From: a virus
Length of the DNA: 36,594 nt
IMG/VR virus record: IMGVR_UViG_3300036846_000410
Coordinates: 1-36,594 of that record
Reading direction: 5' to 3' (one strand)
Part shown: one piece after another, positions 1-5,834 of the stretch
Numbering within the stretch: position 1 is the first letter of the stretch
How the letters are laid out: every line of letters begins with the position of its first letter
Translations under genes and position numbers: made by a program
The notes under the pieces: generated by a model
What the model saw: only the letters and a program-made list of their open reading frames with translations
Told to the model about the DNA's origin: nothing
Databases searched by the model: none

Positions 1-270
1 ACGTTGGAGCGTATCTAGTTGATCTTCCATCATATCGGCGGCCAGCGCGCGGCAACTGACGGTGCGAATGCCGGCGCGTTCGGCGTGCCAGGCCAGGGTG
101 GCTGCGAGCTCGCGCTGTGCCTCGGCGGCGGGGTATGTGCCGCGGGTGACCAGGACGGCGAGGCGCTGGGCGTCATGGCGTCCCCAGCCGCGCAGGGCGG
201 CGGCCTCGGCCATTTCGGCGGTGATGAGGCGGGCGTCGCTCATGGCGGCCCACGGCGTGCGTGCGAGCAT
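1..270 (-). CDS. Unknown phage protein, 3' end cut by window edge
   Basis: An open frame of 90 codons runs leftward off the window, so the C-terminus is missing. ATG at 270 is preferred over the in-frame ATG at 243 because AGGGGGAG stands just upstream of 270, while 243 has no ribosome-binding site. The visible protein is rich in Ala and Arg, looks helical and shows no motif I recognise. It is the last visible gene of the leftward set that begins at 3651, separated from its upstream neighbour by about 360 bases. If the genome is circular, the small terminase subunit would be expected close by on this strand, but I cannot identify this protein as one. Confidence 0.7.
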   Translation of the reverse strand, partial: MLARTPWAAMSDARLITAEMAEAAALRGWGRHDAQRLAVLVTRGTYPAAEAQRELAATLAWHAERAGIRTVSCRALAADMMEDQLDTLQR

Positions 271-631
271 AGGCTCCCCCTTGCGGGCCGCCGTCGGCTG
301 AGGCATAGAGGGGGCGCAAACCTACCTCTCCATCCCCAGCCGGTCAGCGGCGGGTTACAATTACAGGCCCGTGCCGGTTCCAGCCGACACGGGTCTTTGC
401 TTATGGCGCACCCGGTATGATTCGGCAACGCGGTGGAGGTAGCCCGGCGCAGTTGCCCACGCCGAGCCGCTTCCGCTACCGTATGCGAACCTTGACGATG
501 ACCAAGATCCGCACGATTATCCGCAGCGGAAGCTTCCCATGACGCCTCATGGTAGCCTCCTCGGTACGGCGTCGGGATCATCCCCGGCGCCGTTGCCGTT
601 TTGGCCCCAATCGAAGGGAGCCGCAACGCGC
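271..631. other. 361-base stretch with hairpin, no secure gene
   Basis: No gene is certain here. A hairpin at 368-393 has arms CCCGTG and CACGGG with a further CGG/CCG pairing inside; on the plus strand it is followed by TCTTTGCTT, so it could be a weak plus-strand terminator. A minus-strand frame opens at ATG 635, overlapping the stop of the gene above as ATGA, and runs 131 codons to 240. Its later half has poor codon choice and overlaps the next gene, so it is doubtful. A 24-codon minus-strand frame at 476-550 has a much better ribosome-binding site and is listed separately. Confidence 0.4.
476..550 (-). CDS. Candidate 24-residue basic hydrophobic peptide
   Basis: A short leftward frame starts at ATG 550 with GGAGG five bases upstream, the best ribosome-binding site in this part of the window, and stops at TAG 476-478. 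The peptide alternates Arg/Lys with Ile/Val/Leu, so it would be cationic and amphipathic or membrane-seeking. It lies inside a longer doubtful frame (635 to 240) read in another phase. It could be a leader or small toxic peptide, or the ribosome-binding site could be chance. No family is recognised. ATA is used twice, which is unusual in this GC-rich genome. Confidence 0.25.
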   Translation of the reverse strand: MRRHGKLPLRIIVRILVIVKVRIR

Positions 632-904
632 TCATCCCGCCGGCTCCTCGGCGCGCGGCCCCGGCTGCCGCTGTGCCTGCCCGACGCGGCGGCCCGCGAT
701 GTCGCGCGGCCCATCGATCGTGTCGATGTGCAGCGCCGCCGGGGTCGGCCCCAGCCGGCCCTCGAGCCGGTATTCCCGCGTCGCCGGGTCGAGCACGCCG
801 CGCAGCTCGATCACCCAGCCGAACTGGTCGCGGATCTCGCCCACCACCGAGCCAGGCACGACGCCCTTGGTGAGCCTGCCGGTGTATTGCGGGGCGGTGG
901 TCAC
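632..904 (-). CDS. Small unknown protein, 90 residues
   Basis: GTG start at 904 overlaps the stop of the gene above in a GTGA arrangement, so translation is probably coupled. The first 60 residues resemble a small beta-rich domain (GRLTKGVVPGSVVGEIRD, then IELRGVLDPATREYRLEG), followed by a short tail rich in Pro, Gly, Arg and Gln. No catalytic motif, membrane segment or signal peptide is visible and I do not recognise the family. Codon use matches its neighbours. Its place in the coupled leftward set suggests a DNA-related or regulatory accessory role, but that is only context. Confidence 0.7.
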   Translation of the reverse strand: MTTAPQYTGRLTKGVVPGSVVGEIRDQFGWVIELRGVLDPATREYRLEGRLGPTPAALHIDTIDGPRDIAGRRVGQAQRQPGPRAEEPAG

Positions 905-1164
905 GCGGCTGGCCCGCCAGACAATTCCCGCGCCTCGCGCCGCCGCCGGTTCTCTTCATTAAGCCGAGCGCACTTCTCCAGCCACAGTGCTTCGTGTCGC
1001 TGTGCTATCGGCATAAGCAACAGCAGCGCGTCGTTGAACTGGCGCCATTCGTCGAGTGTCGCTTGGTGTGACCACAGGAAATGCTCACGGATGCGCTTCA
1101 ACACCTTCTGCGCGTTACTCGCGCCAAATGGCAGTCCGTGCTTCGCTGCCTCCTTCTGGTTCAT
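901..1164 (-). CDS. Small unknown helical protein, 87 residues
   Basis: ATG at 1164 overlaps the stop of the gene above (ATGA) and the stop overlaps the GTG of the next gene (GTGA), so the gene sits within a translationally coupled chain. The protein is mostly charged helix, with several aromatic residues in the middle (HFLWSHQ, EWRQFNDALLLL) and a basic C-terminal run ENRRRREARE. A short DNA-binding or protein-binding adaptor is possible, but no family is recognised. No ribosome-binding site of its own is seen, which agrees with coupling. Confidence 0.75.
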   Translation of the reverse strand: MNQKEAAKHGLPFGASNAQKVLKRIREHFLWSHQATLDEWRQFNDALLLLMPIAQRHEALWLEKCARLNEENRRRREARELSGGPAA

Positions 1165-1688
1165 TCGCTGACGCCCAGAATGTCCGCCAGCGTCATCTCC
1201 GGATGGTCATACCAGTCCGGGTGCTCGCTCACGATCTCCTGCAGCGCCTTGGCAACCGCCGTCGCCTCGGCCGCCTTCTTCTGCTTCAGCGCGATGACAT
1301 CGAGCACCTCGTATAGCGTCATGCGGATCAGCATCTTGCGCTCAGCCGTCTCGCCTTCGTCCCACGCGGCATAGACGCGCAACCACTCAAAGCCGAAATC
1401 GTCATCGACCTCGGCGAAGTCGTGCTGCCCGGCGCCGGCCATCGCCGCAACCTTGCGATGCTTCCGGGACTCGTCCGCATCGTCCGCACGGTAATTCTTG
1501 AACGCCACGCCGGCACCGAGCCGCATCAGCGAACGCACATGCGCCTTTGGATCGCCGTCTGCGTTGCAGACACCCTCGGCCACATACCGCTGGATCAGCA
1601 GCGAGGCCGCCTCGCTGGTCTGATAGCCATTGCCGTCGGCATCCAACTCGTTGACGATTTCACGCACGTCGTCGCTCAGTTTGGTCAC
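1161..1688 (-). CDS. Unknown acidic protein, 175 residues
   Basis: The start is taken as GTG 1688 because GGGAG lies 8 bases upstream; earlier in-frame starts would run further into the ParB-like gene. It still overlaps the end of that gene by 29 bases. The protein is acidic and helical. Residues 10-55 contain NELDADGNGYQTSEAASLLI, which loosely resembles a calcium-loop spacing, but I do not think this is an EF-hand. The C-terminal third is helical with many Ala and Lys and ends in HPDWYDHPEMTLADILGV. No known domain is recognised. Its neighbours are nucleic-acid proteins, so a role in DNA metabolism or packaging is possible. Confidence 0.75.
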   Translation of the reverse strand: MTKLSDDVREIVNELDADGNGYQTSEAASLLIQRYVAEGVCNADGDPKAHVRSLMRLGAGVAFKNYRADDADESRKHRKVAAMAGAGQHDFAEVDDDFGFEWLRVYAAWDEGETAERKMLIRMTLYEVLDVIALKQKKAAEATAVAKALQEIVSEHPDWYDHPEMTLADILGVSE

Positions 1689-2484
1689 TGACGAATCTCC
1701 CGTGCAATTCGTTGATCCACTTGTGTGCGGCTTCCAGTGCCGGACCGATGGCATGATCGATCCGGGTGTAACGGTCAGCGAACATCGCCTCGACCGAAGC
1801 CTGCTCGTTGATCAGGCGCAGCGCCTCCAAAGCCCGGTGCCAACGCTGCGCCTCCGGGCTGAAGATCCGCCGCAGGTTCTCCTTGGCGGTGTCGGACAGG
1901 AGCGGCTGCGCCGTTTCATCACTGTGTTCTTTCGGCGCAGTCACGCGGCGAACCGTTGTTTCTGGAACCCCCGTGTCGCGCGCTATCTCCCGGCCGCCCT
2001 TCCCCTCGTCTCTCAGCCGGATGATCTCAGCATCGCGCGCTGCCTTGGCGTTTTCGCGTGCCGCAGCCGTTAGCTTGTCGGCCCAGGAGCCAGAGCACAG
2101 CAGTAACTTTGCCACCGCATCGCTGTCGGTCGCTGCCACCAACTGATTGCGCACAGCAGTCTCGTACGACCGCCGGTAATCCGTCGCACCTCGCTGCAAT
2201 CCGTGCTTCGCATTGGCCGAGAGCGAATACAGCAACGCATCGCGGCGCGTGCCGCGGCGCACATCGACCTCGATCTCGTTCAGTCGCAGCACCTGGCGGG
2301 AATGCCAGCGATGAAACCCATCGGCGAGCCATAGCCGTTCGTTGTCATTGAACGCGACTACCGGCGGGAACCATACGCCGTCGACCAGCAGTTGGACGTA
2401 GTCCTCCAGTACCGTGCGGTCGATAGACGCGCGCGGCTGCAATTCCTCATCCAGCGTCAGCGCATCGAGAGGCAACACGCTCAC
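1660..2484 (-). CDS. ParB-like nuclease-domain protein with HTH
   Basis: The GTG at 2484 overlaps the TGA of the nuclease gene above (GTGA) and has GGGGGAG 7 bases upstream; the 60 upstream codons in this frame are a shadow of that gene. The 274-residue product has a ParB/sulfiredoxin-type N-terminal domain: residues 38-63 include VWFPPVVAF and the signature LADGFHRWHS, followed by SANAKHGLQRGATDYRR at 89-105, typical of phage ParB-domain proteins. Residues 164-181 (GREIARDTGVPETTVRRV) form a helix-turn-helix. Such proteins bind or nick DNA. No ParA ATPase is nearby, so a plasmid-like partition system is not supported; a regulatory or packaging-related role is as likely. Confidence 0.85.
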   Translation of the reverse strand: MSVLPLDALTLDEELQPRASIDRTVLEDYVQLLVDGVWFPPVVAFNDNERLWLADGFHRWHSRQVLRLNEIEVDVRRGTRRDALLYSLSANAKHGLQRGATDYRRSYETAVRNQLVAATDSDAVAKLLLCSGSWADKLTAAARENAKAARDAEIIRLRDEGKGGREIARDTGVPETTVRRVTAPKEHSDETAQPLLSDTAKENLRRIFSPEAQRWHRALEALRLINEQASVEAMFADRYTRIDHAIGPALEAAHKWINELHGRFVSDQTERRRA

Positions 2485-2885
2485 GCCACACTCCCCCGCA
2501 ACGGCAACCCGAGTTCGCGCAACGAGGTCTCGACACACTCCAGCGTCTTGCACGTCACCACCGTCGCACCGCAGTAATGCAGCCTGCGGTGGGTCTCGCG
2601 CTGGTCCTTGCGCAACACGTCGCTCGGCGTCTTCAGTTCGATGCCGTAGAACCGACCTTGCCAAACTATTTCGATGTCAGGCCACCCCGGTCGACACCCC
2701 GAGCGTTTCAACTCGCGCTGGGCGCGCAGCGAGCGCTTGCCCTCGTTCGGGCTGTGATGCGCCACCGCGTCGTAGGGCAGTGCCAGTTCCAGATATTGCA
2801 TGCAGGCGTGCTGCAGGTCGTCGTGGTCGTGCCGCCGCACGGTGCGCACCTCCGGCAGCAGCGATGCGGTGACGATGCCGGTCAC
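2481..2885 (-). CDS. VRR-NUC domain nuclease
   Basis: GTG 2885 overlaps the stop of the HTH gene above (GTGA); GGAGGG lies about 10 bases upstream. The 134-residue protein is close to a single VRR-NUC domain, a PD-(D/E)xK nuclease fold. The catalytic signature is clear: GWPD at 67-70, IELK at 82-85 and Q95, followed by a helix and YCGATVVTC at 104-112. Stand-alone VRR-NUC proteins are common in phages and are thought to process branched DNA, acting like Holliday-junction resolvases before packaging. The position just before the ParB-like gene and upstream of the presumed packaging genes fits that role. Confidence 0.9.
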   Translation of the reverse strand: MTGIVTASLLPEVRTVRRHDHDDLQHACMQYLELALPYDAVAHHSPNEGKRSLRAQRELKRSGCRPGWPDIEIVWQGRFYGIELKTPSDVLRKDQRETHRRLHYCGATVVTCKTLECVETSLRELGLPLRGSVA

Positions 2886-3151
2886 CACAGCAGCGGCCCT
2901 CCGCGGTACAGCGGCGCCGTGGCGCGCTCGGCCCGCGCCGCCGCGATCTCGGCTGCGAGCGCGCGGGCGGCGGCAGCACGCACCCACGGATCTAGCGGCG
3001 GCACCGGGGTGCGCCCACGCAGTTTCAACAGCTGGGTACGGACCGCCGACGCGCTGCGCCCGAACCGCTCCGCCAGAACCGCGGTCGGCAGCGCGTCGGC
3101 CAGGCGCAGCAGCCGCAGCCGCTCCGCACCGGTCCATGGCCGGCGGGTCAC
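2882..3151 (-). CDS. Small SANT/GcrA-like HTH protein
   Basis: GTG 3151 overlaps the TGA of the GcrA-like gene (GTGA). The 89-residue product begins TRRPWTGAERLRLLRLADAL and continues with AERFGRSASAVRTQLLKLRG, a helix-turn-helix of the kind found in phage proteins that start with a W-(S/T) motif and a three-helix bundle like SANT or GcrA domains. The rest is an Ala-rich helix. It is probably a DNA-binding accessory regulator working with its upstream neighbour. It lacks the Cys-rich C-terminal part of that neighbour. The longer frame from 3196 is rejected because it runs back into the GcrA-like gene without a ribosome-binding site. Confidence 0.75.
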   Translation of the reverse strand: MTRRPWTGAERLRLLRLADALPTAVLAERFGRSASAVRTQLLKLRGRTPVPPLDPWVRAAAARALAAEIAAARAERATAPLYRGGPLLW

Positions 3152-3651
3152 GCCGCCACCTCCGGCTCCGCATGCGAACGCGCGCGGTAGTAGCATCTGT
3201 CTCTGTGCTCAGCGCAGTAGACGCTCTGCGGCGCCACCGGCTCGCCGCACATCACCCAGGTCCGCCGATCGTCCCCATCCAGCCATTGACAGGAGCGGAA
3301 CGCCGCCGTCGGCACCGCCAGCGGCTCGGGGCGGCACGCCTCGCGCCGCGGCCCGCGCGGTGGCTTAGGCGCCGCTACAGCGGGCGCAGGCGGCGGCGCT
3401 GGCTTGCGGTGCCGCACCGGCTCCGGCGCCTGCTGCGCGGCCTGGGAGGCCTTGCGCTGCGCCCGCCATTCGGCCCCGACCGGCTGGCGCGGATGCGGGC
3501 TCCAGCCGTGCCGGTGCGCGTAGCCCACGATCGCGTCGCTGGTGGTGCCGACCTCGCGCCCGATATCTTCGGTGCGGGTGCCGGCGTCCCACATCTCACG
3601 CGCCAGCGCGGCGCCGCCCTTGGTGGTCCATGCCGCGGGGCGGGCGGTCAC
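3148..3651 (-). CDS. GcrA-family transcription regulator
   Basis: GTG 3651 is chosen because AAGGA lies 9 bases upstream and the sequence above it has no protein-like composition. The 167-residue protein has the two-part layout of GcrA. Residues 8-50 form the N-terminal helix-turn-helix (WTTKGGAALAREMWDAG, then DIGREVGTTSDAIVGYAHRH); then comes a Pro/Ala/Arg-rich linker; residues 118-155 form the C-terminal segment with C121, C135, C146 and H149 (FRSCQW, VMCGEPV, VYCAEH). In Caulobacter GcrA binds DNA and the housekeeping sigma factor to activate cell-cycle genes. Here it is first in the coupled leftward run, so a role as phage late-gene activator is an inference. Confidence 0.85.
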   Translation of the reverse strand: MTARPAAWTTKGGAALAREMWDAGTRTEDIGREVGTTSDAIVGYAHRHGWSPHPRQPVGAEWRAQRKASQAAQQAPEPVRHRKPAPPPAPAVAAPKPPRGPRREACRPEPLAVPTAAFRSCQWLDGDDRRTWVMCGEPVAPQSVYCAEHRDRCYYRARSHAEPEVAA

Positions 3652-3914
3652 GACCCGAGTCCTTGCAGATGCGCAAGCGATGTGCGTAGACTGCCGGCAA
3701 GCGGGCCGGCGCAGTGCGTAAACACCACAACCGGCCCTGACCACCACCGCGAGGAAACCGCGACGATGGCTGCAACCCTCCTAGCACATCGCCCCATTGA
3801 GTCGTTCCCCCGGTTGTGCGCGCCTGCCCGGCACGCAACTGACGCGTTACGGCGGTGTCATGTCGGAAAGTCGGATAGATATCGTCGCGGTGAGGGCGCG
3901 CGCGGGCATCGGCG
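3652..3914 (-). promoter_or_regulatory. Leader between switch gene and GcrA-like gene
   Basis: This 263-base stretch has no convincing gene. A 9-10 base hairpin region around 3690-3716 contains two copies of GCCGGC (3693-3698 and 3705-3710) and is flanked by direct repeats GTGCGTA, with one TGCGTAGA and one TGCGTAAA context. The frame at 3596-3838 on the minus strand is a shadow of the regulator. Leftward transcription from the switch promoter must cross this leader before reaching the GcrA-like gene, so it may hold a delayed terminator, antitermination site or a separate activator-dependent promoter. No clear -35/-10 pair is seen. Confidence 0.35.
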
Positions 3915-4124
3915 CTACGCCGCTACTTTGGCGCGGCTGGCCTGGAGCGCCTTCATGGTAATGCCAGGGATGTCTTGGTCCTCGGCTGCCTCAATCAGCG
4001 CCTGCCAATGCCGATAGGGAATGCCGTCGTGGCGCCAGTTGTTGACGGCGTTCCTGGCCGCGCCAGTGATCGCCATCACCGCCTCACGGCCGCCGAAAGC
4101 GCAGATTACTTCGTCCGTGGTCAT
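3915..4124 (-). CDS. Carph-isopro-type HTH protein, Cro-like position
   Basis: The 69-residue protein matches the small phage family with the pattern FGG...A......V..WRxxGIPxxxW..ali.aA...gi....: visible are VICAFGGREAV, NAVNNWRHDGIPYRHW and a C-terminal GITMKAL. It is a compact helix-turn-helix DNA-binding protein. It reads divergently from the Xre-type repressor, the place where Cro or CII-like proteins sit in lambdoid switches. There is no ribosome-binding site before ATG 4124, and the predicted transcription start coincides with the A of this ATG, so the message is probably leaderless. Confidence 0.85.
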   Translation of the reverse strand: MTTDEVICAFGGREAVMAITGAARNAVNNWRHDGIPYRHWQALIEAAEDQDIPGITMKALQASRAKVAA

Positions 4125-4159
4125 GCTGTGACGATGACAGAAAAGCTGTTAGCCGTCAA
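4124..4159 (-). promoter_or_regulatory. Leftward switch promoter, leaderless type
   Basis: On the minus strand TTGACG (4159-4154) is followed after 17 bases by CATCGT (4136-4131). Counting 35 bases from the first T puts the start at 4124, the first base of the ATG. The -35 box is strong (5 of 6), the -10 box weak (3 of 6), which would suit an activated or tightly repressed promoter. The 17-bp operator candidate fills the spacer between the boxes. Confidence 0.5.
4135..4151 (+). promoter_or_regulatory. Operator candidate, copy 1
   Basis: TGACAGAAAAGCTGTTA contains the inverted pair ACAG and CTGT five bases apart. The identical 17 bases occur at 4669-4685 upstream of the rightward operon. Placement inside the leftward promoter spacer suggests that a bound repressor would block RNA polymerase. 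Confidence 0.6.
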
Positions 4160-4202
4160 CACGATTTCTGGCGCGATTTCTGCCGGGAAGCGTGGCAGGT
4201 TT

Positions 4203-4216
4203 TCTGCCGTGGCAGA
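4203..4216 (+). promoter_or_regulatory. Dyad at start of repressor gene
   Basis: TCTGCC-GT-GGCAGA is a perfect inverted repeat that contains the proposed GTG start (4209). Related half sites lie just upstream: GATTTCTG at 4163 and at 4175 and GTGGCAGG at 4192-4199. It overlaps a GATAAT box (4215-4220) that has GTGGCA 17 bases upstream. This looks like an autoregulatory operator of the repressor gene. Confidence 0.5.
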
Positions 4217-4604
4217 TAATCTCGTCGATTCGCAGAGGGTAGCTCAGCGGCTTCGCGCCGTGATGGGTGACCTTGGCCTCGAAACTGTCGGCCAGATGGC
4301 GAAGCTATTGGGCGCTGAGCGCAGCCAAGTGTCGAACTGGCTCCAGGGTTACAATCTGCCTCCTCCTCGGTGGATGACGATCTTGTGCCGGAAAAGGCCA
4401 GGTCTCACCTTGGATTGGATATATCGAGGGATTGCTGACGCCGTTCCGACCGCGCTGGCCATAAAGCTGGAGGCGTTGCAGCAGGGTTACGCGGTGCCGT
4501 TGCTTGAGGAGCAGCCCGCAACGGAGATGGTGGCTCGCTCGGTAGCACTGGCAATGTCGCAGTGCGGCGTCCCGGCGAAGAAGCGCCGAAAAAAGGCCAC
4601 CTGA
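4209..4604 (+). CDS. Xre-type HTH phage repressor
   Basis: The 131-residue product is a Cro/C1-type helix-turn-helix protein: RLRAVMGDLGLETVGQMAKL and GAERSQVSNWLQGYNLPPPR give helices 1-4, followed by the family tail RPGLTLDWIYRG and a short C-terminal extension ending in KKRRKK. There is no peptidase domain, so RecA-driven self-cleavage is not expected. GTG 4209 preserves helix 1 and leaves the operators outside the gene; ATG 4134 is a longer alternative that would translate through the operators, and ATG 4263 would delete helix 1. None has a good ribosome-binding site. It faces the carph-isopro gene and is followed by a terminator, so it is probably the prophage repressor. Confidence 0.8.
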   Translation: MADNLVDSQRVAQRLRAVMGDLGLETVGQMAKLLGAERSQVSNWLQGYNLPPPRWMTILCRKRPGLTLDWIYRGIADAVPTALAIKLEALQQGYAVPLLEEQPATEMVARSVALAMSQCGVPAKKRRKKAT

Positions 4605-4629
4605 AGAACCGAACCGAGCCCGCTAGAAA

Positions 4630-4657
4630 GGGCGCCGGGTAGCGCCCGACATTTTTT
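4630..4657 (+). terminator. Terminator after repressor gene
   Basis: GGGCGC (4630-4635) and GCGCCC (4642-4647) form a six-pair GC stem with a six-base loop, followed by a run of six T at 4652-4657. This is a standard intrinsic terminator on the plus strand, 25 bases after the repressor stop. It isolates repressor transcription from the early operon. Confidence 0.85.
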
Positions 4658-4660
4658 CTG

Positions 4661-4690
4661 TTGCATCGTGACAGAAAAGCTGTTATGCCA
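4661..4690 (+). promoter_or_regulatory. Early rightward promoter and operator copy 2
   Basis: TTGCAT (4661-4666) is followed after 17 bases by TATGCC (4684-4689), a weak promoter match. The 17-bp operator TGACAGAAAAGCTGTTA occupies 4669-4685 between the boxes, in the same orientation as copy 1. The expected start is near 4696, about 12 bases before ATG 4708. The operator identity is firm; the promoter boxes are inferred. Confidence 0.5.
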
Positions 4691-4707
4691 TCGTCATCAA
4701 CCGATGG

Positions 4708-5277
4708 ATGGCTTTCATTATGTTCCGCGATTTCGACGACGAGACGGTTCGGCACGGCGACCACCTCCCCTGTGTTACCGACGGGAGCGTGGGTAGCCGC
4801 CTGCCTCCCGAACCCGCGATTGTGGCAGTCCCGTGTCGGCTGTCCAGTGATTTAACGTTGCAATATCATGGCGATAGCGCCGCAGCGTTAATCCCGCATG
4901 ACAGCCAACAAGTTGCGCCGTCATCCGGAGATAATATCAGAACAAACGGTGCCCGACTCGCCGACGAACTCTGCCGCATTGCGCTGCGCGACACCGATTT
5001 CCTGGGCGATCTCACGCCCGGCGATGCGGTGCGGATCTGGGACCACGCCTGCAACGCCATCGACTGGGCGGCGGAAATCTGGAGCGAGAACCATGACGAC
5101 GCCACGGTGCCGCTCGAGGTGGTCGAGGCCGCGCGCAAGGAGCTGACGCAGCAGGCGCACGATATCCTCGCCGATCTGGCCACGCTGGAGGAGGACGCGC
5201 TGTTCGACGCGATGGAGGCCGGCGATCTCGACCACGACGGCAGCGCCATCAGCTATCCCCGCTATAGGAGCGTTTGA
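4708..5277 (+). CDS. Unknown early protein, first gene of rightward operon
   Basis: ATG 4708 gives 189 residues. The last 105 residues (RLADELCRIALRDTDFLGDL onward) have normal GC-rich codon choice and a charged helical pattern with many Asp and Glu, so this part is secure. The first 80 residues are less convincing: the codons around 4850-4960 are AT-rich (TTA, CAA, TAT, AGA), no good ribosome-binding site precedes 4708, and the only other in-frame starts are GTG and TTG codons such as TTG 4858. The true start is therefore uncertain. No domain is recognised. Its stop overlaps the next start as TGATG. Confidence 0.7.
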   Translation: MAFIMFRDFDDETVRHGDHLPCVTDGSVGSRLPPEPAIVAVPCRLSSDLTLQYHGDSAAALIPHDSQQVAPSSGDNIRTNGARLADELCRIALRDTDFLGDLTPGDAVRIWDHACNAIDWAAEIWSENHDDATVPLEVVEAARKELTQQAHDILADLATLEEDALFDAMEAGDLDHDGSAISYPRYRSV

Positions 5278-5474
5278 TGGCTTGGGAACATCCAGAGGAC
5301 GTAAAGGTGCGCCGCGAGCGGCTCGCTGCCGAAGCTATTTGGAAGGTGAGCGGCTCGCCCCCTCGACTGCTTGACGAGATCACGCGACCGAACACCGATC
5401 TAGCTCGCCAGCAAATGACTTGCTGGAAGCAGGCCCGGGCGGCTGTCGCCGCGCTATTCGACGCCGGAGTGTAG
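5277..5474 (+). CDS. Small unknown early protein, 65 residues
   Basis: ATG 5277 overlaps the TGA of the preceding gene (TGATG) and has GGAG 7 bases upstream. The product is a mixed-charge helical protein (VRRERLAAEAIWKV near the start, QMTCWKQARAAVAALFDAGV at the end) with no signal peptide or membrane segment. I do not recognise it. It is one of a run of short genes between the switch and the recombinase, the usual place of host-takeover or anti-defence genes in temperate phages. Confidence 0.7.
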   Translation: MAWEHPEDVKVRRERLAAEAIWKVSGSPPRLLDEITRPNTDLARQQMTCWKQARAAVAALFDAGV

Positions 5475-5476
5475 CC

Positions 5477-5653
5477 ATGGACCTCGATGCCATGACGCGG
5501 CTGATCCACCAATGCAGCACCGACCGCTTCCTCGCCGGCTGGGACCACGCCGCCGAGATGGTGCGCCTCCTGCACGGTGTGACGCTGGAGGACACCAAGC
5601 TGATCGCCGAGATGCGCGCCGAGCTGGCCGCGCTGACCACGGAGAGCGTGTGA
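5477..5653 (+). CDS. Small unknown early protein, 58 residues
   Basis: ATG 5477 follows the preceding stop by two bases and has GGAG 8 bases upstream. The protein is acidic and helical, starting MDLDAMTRLIHQCSTDRF and containing WDHAAEMVRLLHGVTLED. No family is recognised. Composition and spacing are typical of a real phage gene, but there is no homology evidence. Confidence 0.65.
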   Translation: MDLDAMTRLIHQCSTDRFLAGWDHAAEMVRLLHGVTLEDTKLIAEMRAELAALTTESV

Positions 5654-5657
5654 CGCC

Positions 5658-5834
5658 ATGAACATCGTCGTGCACGAGGACAACACCGGCTACGCGCCCG
5701 CATCCGAGCGGTTCGCTGCCTACGATGCCGACACCTACTGCGGTTGCCCGGACTGTCACTGTCCGGTCGGCACCGGCGCCACGCCCACAGAGGCCGAGGC
5801 GGACCTGCTGGAACTCATGGAGGACGCGCCATGA
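5658..5834 (+). CDS. Small Cys-cluster protein, 58 residues
   Basis: ATG 5658 lies four bases after the preceding stop; the end overlaps the next start as ATGA, which supports the frame. The 58-residue protein is acidic and has a tight cysteine cluster in the middle, YCGCPDCHCP (residues 29-38), giving four Cys in seven positions plus a His. This suggests a small metal-binding knuckle or disulfide-rich element. The C-terminal third is an acidic helix. Unknown family; a zinc-binding adaptor or inhibitor is possible. Confidence 0.7.
   Translation: MNIVVHEDNTGYAPASERFAAYDADTYCGCPDCHCPVGTGATPTEAEADLLELMEDAP

Noticed and set aside
368-393. T-arm of a tRNA gene (GGTTCCAGCC)
   Set aside because: No anticodon arm or acceptor stem can be built around it; it is better explained by a simple hairpin.
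19-420. Plus-strand frame of 133 codons at the left edge
   Set aside because: It is the reverse shadow of the leftward partial gene at 1-270, which has a ribosome-binding site and normal composition.
240-959. Long minus-strand frame of 239 codons
   Set aside because: Its first part is a shadow of the gene at 632-904 with Arg/Ala/Gly-rich noise, and its later part overlaps the partial gene at 1-270; only the part from ATG 635 is even possible.
1161-1688. EF-hand calcium-binding site (DADGNGY)
   Set aside because: The loop has the first acidic positions but the required twelfth-position Glu and flanking helices are not convincing.
1660-2484. ParB-like gene as part of a plasmid-type partition system
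   Set aside because: No ParA-type ATPase and no repeated centromere-like sites are seen nearby; the residues fit the common stand-alone phage ParB-domain family.
2800-4017. Plus-strand frame of 405 codons
   Set aside because: It is antisense to three genes with recognisable domains and is made of Arg/Ala-rich low-quality sequence typical of GC-rich shadows.
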